From Acetobacteraceae bacterium (GTDB lineage: Bacteria; Pseudomonadota; Alphaproteobacteria; Acetobacterales; Acetobacteraceae): a stretch of 36,267 nt of DNA. The translations under genes and the position numbers were made by a program. Of this stretch, positions 32,596 through 36,267 are shown in pieces (within the stretch, counting starts at the first letter, position 1; each line of letters begins with the position of its first letter). The notes under the pieces were generated by a model, which did not search any database, had not been told where the DNA came from, and worked only from the letters and a program-made list of their open reading frames with translations. Location: the NCBI GenBank assembly GCA_947455205.1, contig CANGNF010000046.1, forward strand, positions 1 to 36,267. Reading direction: 5' to 3'.

Positions 32596-33653
32596 GCACG
32601 GAGGAGGACGACCTCGCGGCCAGCTGGGGTGCTGCGCTGGAGCAGGAACAGGACGAAGGCGCCGAGACCAAGGCGCCGGACGCCGCCCGCGTGCTCAACC
32701 AGGCCGAGATCGACAGCCTGCTGGGCTTCGGTGGCGCCGCCACGAAGGAGACCGACCAGAGCGGCATCGAGCGCATCGTCAGCGCCGGCTTGGTTTCCTA
32801 CGAACGCCTGCCGATGCTGGAGATCGTGTTCGACCGCCTGGTGCGGATCATGAGCACGTCGCTCCGCAACTTCACCAGCGACAACGTGGAAGTCGGCATC
32901 GACAGCATCGTGTCGCTGCGCTTCGGCGACTACCTAAACAGCGTGCCGCTGCCGGCGATGCTGGCGGTGTTCAAGGTGGATGAGTGGGACAATTTCGGCC
33001 TGCTCGTCATCGACAGCGCGCTGATCTACAGCATCGTGGACGTGCTGCTGGGCGGCCGGCGCGGCACCGCGGCCATGCGGATCGAGGGGCGGCCCTACAC
33101 CACCATCGAGCGCACGCTGGTCGAGCGGCTGATCACCGTGGTGCTGAAGGACCTCAGCGACGCGTTCAGCCCGTTGACGCCGGTGACCTTCCGGTTCGAG
33201 CGGCTGGAGGTGAATCCGCGCTTCGCTGCCATCTCGCGCCTGTCCAACGCCTGCATCCTGTCCAAGCTGCGGGTGGACATGGAGGATCGCGGCGGGCGCA
33301 TAGAACTGCTGCTGCCCTATGCCACGCTGGAGCCAGTGCGCGAGCTGCTGCTGCAGCAGTTCATGGGCGAGAAGTTCGGCCGCGACAGCATCTGGGAAAC
33401 CCACCTGGCCGAGGAACTGCGCCACACCGAGATGGCGCTGGACGTGGTGCTGGACGAACAGACCATGCCGCTTTCGGTGATCATGCGGCTGAAGCCCGGG
33501 GACCGCATCACGCTGGGCTGCGCGCCCGGTGCGCCGGTGCGGCTGCGCTGCGGCGACGTGCCGATGTTCGAGGCCGAACTGGGCCGGCGGGAGAACCATC
33601 TGGCGGTGCGGATCGACCGCACGCTGCGTCGGCGCGGGGGAGCCACCGCATGA
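32592..33653 (+). CDS. fliM: Flagellar motor switch protein FliM
   Basis: This 353-residue C-ring protein sets rotor direction. Near the N-terminus NQAEIDSLLG (36-45) is the CheY-phosphate binding segment. The middle CheC-like domain contains SYERLPMLEIVFDRLVRIMS, TSLRNFTSDNVEVGIDSIVS and LLVIDSALIYSIVDVLLGGR. The C-terminal SpoA domain has LSVIMRLKPGDRITLGCAPG and RRENHLAVRID. About 35 extra acidic residues precede the CheY-binding motif, which normally lies at the very start. It overlaps fliL and the following gene by four bases each. Confidence 0.96.
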   Translation: MSTEEDDLAASWGAALEQEQDEGAETKAPDAARVLNQAEIDSLLGFGGAATKETDQSGIERIVSAGLVSYERLPMLEIVFDRLVRIMSTSLRNFTSDNVEVGIDSIVSLRFGDYLNSVPLPAMLAVFKVDEWDNFGLLVIDSALIYSIVDVLLGGRRGTAAMRIEGRPYTTIERTLVERLITVVLKDLSDAFSPLTPVTFRFERLEVNPRFAAISRLSNACILSKLRVDMEDRGGRIELLLPYATLEPVRELLLQQFMGEKFGRDSIWETHLAEELRHTEMALDVVLDEQTMPLSVIMRLKPGDRITLGCAPGAPVRLRCGDVPMFEAELGRRENHLAVRIDRTLRRRGGATA

Positions 33654-34099
33654 CCTGGCTGGAATGGCTGCTGCAACTGGTGACGGTGGCGTTGCTGCTG
33701 GCCGCCATGCCCTTCGCCGTGAAGCTGCATAGCCAGCTTGGCGCGCTGCGCAAGGAAGGCGCGGTGTTCGAGGGTGGTGCCGCCGGGCTGGCGGAAGCGA
33801 CGCGCCAGGCGGAGGCCGCCTCGCTGCGGCTGCGTGCCTCGGCCGAGACCGCGGGGCGCCATGTGGGCGATAAGCTGGCCGGCGCGGAAGCGCTGCGCGA
33901 CGACATCCGCTACCTGGTGGAACGTGCGGAATCCCTGGCCGACCGGCTGGAAGGGCTGCTGCGCCAGGGCCGTACCGTGGAAGCCCCGCCGCCGCCCGCG
34001 CCGGTGACGCCCAAGGCCGAGCCGCCCGGCGCGCAGAGCCAGGCGGAACGCGACCTGATGCGCGCGCTGGTGCGCGGCAGTGCCGGGGGCAAGGGCTGA
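33650..34099 (+). CDS. DUF6468-type flagellar-operon membrane protein
   Basis: This 149-residue protein has one N-terminal membrane segment (MTWLEWLLQLVTVALLLAAM), a long Ala/Glu/Arg-rich helical region (about 40-110, RQAEAASLRLRASAETAGRH), and a proline-rich tail ending in RDLMRALVRGSAGGKG. The size and its place between fliM and motE fit the DUF6468 proteins of alphaproteobacterial flagellar clusters; its function is not known. It overlaps fliM by ATGA and motE by one base, so it is translated with the motor genes. Confidence 0.8.
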   Translation: MTWLEWLLQLVTVALLLAAMPFAVKLHSQLGALRKEGAVFEGGAAGLAEATRQAEAASLRLRASAETAGRHVGDKLAGAEALRDDIRYLVERAESLADRLEGLLRQGRTVEAPPPPAPVTPKAEPPGAQSQAERDLMRALVRGSAGGKG

Positions 34100-34743
34100 T
34101 GCGGATGCCTCGCCCGCGCCTGCTGCCGATGGCGCTGATCTCCATGGCGTTGCTGCTGCCGGCCAAGCTGGTCAGCCTGCTGCGCGGGGTGCCCAGCGCC
34201 GGCGTGCCGCGCGTGGAACTGGTGACGGAGGCACGGGCCAGTGCGCCGGCGCCGCCGCCGCGCCCCGCCGCCGCACCCACGCCACCGCCCGCGCCGGCCG
34301 CGCCGCCGGAGCCGACGCCGGACCAGTTGGCCGAGCGCGCCGTGCTGGAAAGCCTGCGCGGCCGCCGCGCCGAGATGGAGCAGCGCGAGCAGGCCCTGCA
34401 GCAGCGCGAGATGCTGCTGGCCGCCACCGAACGGCGGCTGACCCAGCGGCTGGAGGAGATGGCGGCGCTGCAGCGCCGGCTGGAAGCCGCCCGCACCCAG
34501 GGCGGCGAGCGCGAGGAGGCCGGCTGGCGGCAGCTGGTGAAGACCTACGAGACGATGCGCCCGCGCGAAGCCGCGGCGATCTTCGACGATCTTGAGATGG
34601 CCGTGCTGGTCCAGGTGGTGGACCGCATGCGCGAGGCCAAGGTGGCCCCCATCCTCGGCGCCATGAAGCCCGAGCGGGCCCGGCAGTTGACCACCGAGCT
34701 GGCGCACCACCGCGCCCGCCCGCCCGAAACCTCCACCCCATAG
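34099..34743 (+). CDS. motE: MotE-type flagellar stator chaperone
   Basis: This 214-residue protein has a membrane anchor or signal (LLPMALISMALLLPAKLVSLL), a proline/alanine linker (about 50-75), a coiled coil (about 85-140, RRAEMEQREQALQQREMLLA), and the MgtE-N-like C-terminal domain WRQLVKTYETMRPREAAAIF, DDLEMAVLVQVVDRMREAKV, APILGAMKPERARQLT. In Sinorhizobium MotE is a periplasmic chaperone for MotC, while similar coiled proteins elsewhere resemble FlgN or FliG-linked factors. The ATG overlaps the preceding TGA. The assignment rests on domain order and context. Confidence 0.82.
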   Translation: MRMPRPRLLPMALISMALLLPAKLVSLLRGVPSAGVPRVELVTEARASAPAPPPRPAAAPTPPPAPAAPPEPTPDQLAERAVLESLRGRRAEMEQREQALQQREMLLAATERRLTQRLEEMAALQRRLEAARTQGGEREEAGWRQLVKTYETMRPREAAAIFDDLEMAVLVQVVDRMREAKVAPILGAMKPERARQLTTELAHHRARPPETSTP

Positions 34744-34759
34744 GAAGCGGCAAGTACCG

Positions 34760-35140
34760 ATGGACAAGAATTTGAACGTCCTGATCGTGGATGACTACAA
34801 GACCATGCTCAGGATCATCCGCAACCTGCTGAAGCAGCTGGAATTCGACAATGTCGAGGAAGCCAGCGACGGGCAGGAGGCGCTTTCCAAGCTGCGCACC
34901 GGCAATTTCGGGCTGGTGATCTCGGACTGGAACATGGCGCCGATGACCGGGCTGGACCTGCTGAAGGAGGTGCGCGCCGACGCCCGCCTGAAGGACACGC
35001 CCTTCATCATGATCACCGCCGAAAGCAAGACGGAGAACGTGGTCGCCGCCAAGCAGGCCGGGGTCTCCAACTACATCGTCAAGCCGTTCAACGCGGAAAC
35101 CCTGCGCGGCAAGATCGAGAAGGTGCTGGGAAATGCCTGA
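34760..35140 (+). CDS. cheY: Chemotaxis response regulator CheY
   Basis: This 126-residue single-domain receiver has the acidic pair Asp11-Asp12 (IVDDYKTM), phosphorylation site Asp56 (VISDWNM), Thr86 (MITAES) and Lys108 (VKPF). DWNMP-type context and the tight link with cheZ identify it as the motor-binding CheY rather than a generic receiver. After phosphorylation by CheA it binds FliM. The gene starts 16 bases after motE and overlaps cheZ by eight bases. Confidence 0.95.
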   Translation: MDKNLNVLIVDDYKTMLRIIRNLLKQLEFDNVEEASDGQEALSKLRTGNFGLVISDWNMAPMTGLDLLKEVRADARLKDTPFIMITAESKTENVVAAKQAGVSNYIVKPFNAETLRGKIEKVLGNA

Positions 35141-35708
35141 CGGAAACCCACCCGACCAGATCGAAGCCGCGGTGCGCGCGGTGCTCGGCACGCTCTCGGG
35201 CGACCTGACGGTCACCGAGGCGGCGCTCCTCGGCGAGCTGGAGGCGCTGGGCCGCGAGGTCAAGCGCGCCAAGAGCGAGATCGCCGCGCTCAGCGTCGAG
35301 GACATCAACGAGAGCCACATCCCCGCGGCGACGGATGAGCTGGACGCGGTGGTGGAGCATACCGCCACCGCCACCAACGAGATCCTGGACGCCTGCGAGA
35401 CGCTGGAATCGCTGCAGTCCAAGCTGGACGAGGGCAGCGCCCAGGCGCTGGGCAACGCGGTGACCCGCATCTACGAGGCCTGCAGCTTCCAGGACATCAC
35501 GGGCCAGCGCATCGCCAAGGTGGTCTCGGCGCTGAAGGCGATCGAGGCGCGGGTGGCCGCCGTGACCGGCAGCTTCGGCAGCCTGCCGTCCGCGGTGGGC
35601 AAGCGTGCCGACGCCACCGAGGGCGAGCAACTGGCCAATGGCCCGCAGCTGCCGACCAACGCCAGCAGCCAGGCGGATATCGACGCGCTGCTGGCGAGCT
35701 TCGACTGA
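35133..35708 (+). CDS. cheZ: CheY-phosphate phosphatase CheZ
   Basis: This 191-residue protein is a long helical hairpin. The active-site turn is SFQDITGQRIAKVV with Asp121 and Gln125, the D-x-x-x-Q pair that positions the attacking water. The C-terminal QADIDALLASFD is the CheY-binding peptide after a flexible linker. CheZ removes the phosphate from CheY. Its presence is notable because many alphaproteobacteria lack CheZ and use CheY phosphate sinks. It overlaps cheY by eight bases and the next gene by one base. Confidence 0.93.
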   Translation: MPDGNPPDQIEAAVRAVLGTLSGDLTVTEAALLGELEALGREVKRAKSEIAALSVEDINESHIPAATDELDAVVEHTATATNEILDACETLESLQSKLDEGSAQALGNAVTRIYEACSFQDITGQRIAKVVSALKAIEARVAAVTGSFGSLPSAVGKRADATEGEQLANGPQLPTNASSQADIDALLASFD

Positions 35709-36267
35709 TGCGCGGCGGCCCCCCGGCGCTGGCGCTGCTGCTGTTGCTGTCGGTTGGGCAGGCTGGGGCGCAGGAGGTGCGTCTCGGCCTGCGCAGCGGC
35801 GAGCATCCCGGCCGCAGCCGCCTGGTGCTGGACTGGCCGCGCCGCCCCGATTACCAGGCCGAGCAGAGCGGCGACCGCCTGCTGCTGCGGCTGCCGGCCG
35901 GCGTGGTGCCGGCGCTGGATGCCAATGGCCGCATGGCGCGCAACCTGCTGGGCCTGGCACGCGTGCCGGAAGGGCTGCTGCTGACGCTGCGCCCCGGCGT
36001 GCGGGTGCGGCACTTCACCATGGACAACCGGCTGGTGCTGGACCTGAGCGACCCCGGTACCGAGCCGGAGGCGCCGGCCGCCGCGCCGCGCCGCACCGCC
36101 GAGGCCGAGCGCCGCCCGCCGGAAGCGGTGGCGCCCACGCCCCGCCGTGCGCGGGAAGCCGCGCCGCGCCAGGAGGCCGAAGCCGTCGCCCCGGCGCGTC
36201 CAGGCAGGGCGGAACTGGCTGTTGCGCGACCCTCGGCGCCGGCCGCAGCGCCGCCGCCGCTGGCCGA
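35708..36267 (+). CDS. Secreted AMIN-like protein of the flagellar operon, 5' part
   Basis: The frame is open from ATG 35708 to the end of the window (186 codons). A signal peptide (MRGGPPALALLLLLSVGQAG, then AQE) is followed by a beta-rich stretch resembling an AMIN domain: VRLGLRSGEHPGRSRLVLDW, RPDYQAEQSGDRLLLRLPAG, VRVRHFTMDNRLVLDLSDPG. Then comes a long Pro/Ala/Arg/Glu-rich disordered region still open at 36267. AMIN domains bind peptidoglycan or polymers, so a periplasmic role around the motor is plausible. In related genomes a large TPR protein often follows cheZ; this may be it (inference). Confidence 0.72.
   Translation, partial: MRGGPPALALLLLLSVGQAGAQEVRLGLRSGEHPGRSRLVLDWPRRPDYQAEQSGDRLLLRLPAGVVPALDANGRMARNLLGLARVPEGLLLTLRPGVRVRHFTMDNRLVLDLSDPGTEPEAPAAAPRRTAEAERRPPEAVAPTPRRAREAAPRQEAEAVAPARPGRAELAVARPSAPAAAPPPLA

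Overview
This is a very GC-rich window with alphaproteobacterial gene content. The best fit is a member of the Acetobacteraceae/Rhodospirillales, Roseomonas-like. That placement is inferred from gene content and codon bias, not from a search. Supporting signs are a flagellar order (flgF-G-A-H divergent from fliL-fliM-DUF6468-motE-cheY-cheZ) familiar from that order, a monomeric NADP isocitrate dehydrogenase, Bug/TctC solute receptors, and an initiator tRNA at the left edge where alphaproteobacterial rRNA operons often end.

Layout. 1-1221: the 3' half of tRNA-fMet and a hairpin, then decayed DNA: a serine recombinase broken over three frames (- strand) abutting a remnant of a TIGR03803-type repeat protein (+ strand). 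1222-5740 (- strand): a four-gene operon (AhpD-like protein, membrane-fusion protein, FtsX-type permease, ATPase) and an orphan etfA. The two transcription units carry the same 23-bp AT-rich element at nearly the same distance before their start codons. 5840-7718: a BigR/SqrR-like sulfide sensor divergent from two YeeE/YedE half-transporters and a small membrane protein. 7719-8388: no intact gene, one RTX-like C-terminal fragment. 8389-11969: a CBS-BON protein divergent from a type II P-type ATPase, with several dyads between them.

12121-16322: a D-2-hydroxyacid dehydrogenase, then a peptide-type binding protein coupled to an M20 amidohydrolase. 16427-19298: an uncharacterised two-domain protein with an S-L-G-D-D-C motif, translationally coupled to an acyl carrier protein and convergent with a stand-alone adenylation enzyme. 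This could be a small acyl-transfer system. 19515-21737: monomeric icd with a clear terminator. 21994-28540: a probable catabolic operon (AroE-like dehydrogenase, TctC receptor, two paralogous amidohydrolases, a Rieske ferredoxin-reductase fusion), divergent from a LysR regulator that has a T-N11-A dyad at its own start.

28572-36267: flagellar and chemotaxis genes. Between flgF and fliL a strong sigma-54 -24/-12 match faces flgF, a weaker one faces fliL, and three dyads lie between them, suggesting one shared enhancer for both arms. The last gene runs off the window.

The two most interesting candidates are the ACP/adenylation/SLGDDC module and the Rieske-reductase/amidohydrolase cluster, which lacks a visible oxygenase. 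The shared etfA/AhpD-operon element and the divergent sigma-54 control region are the best regulatory observations.
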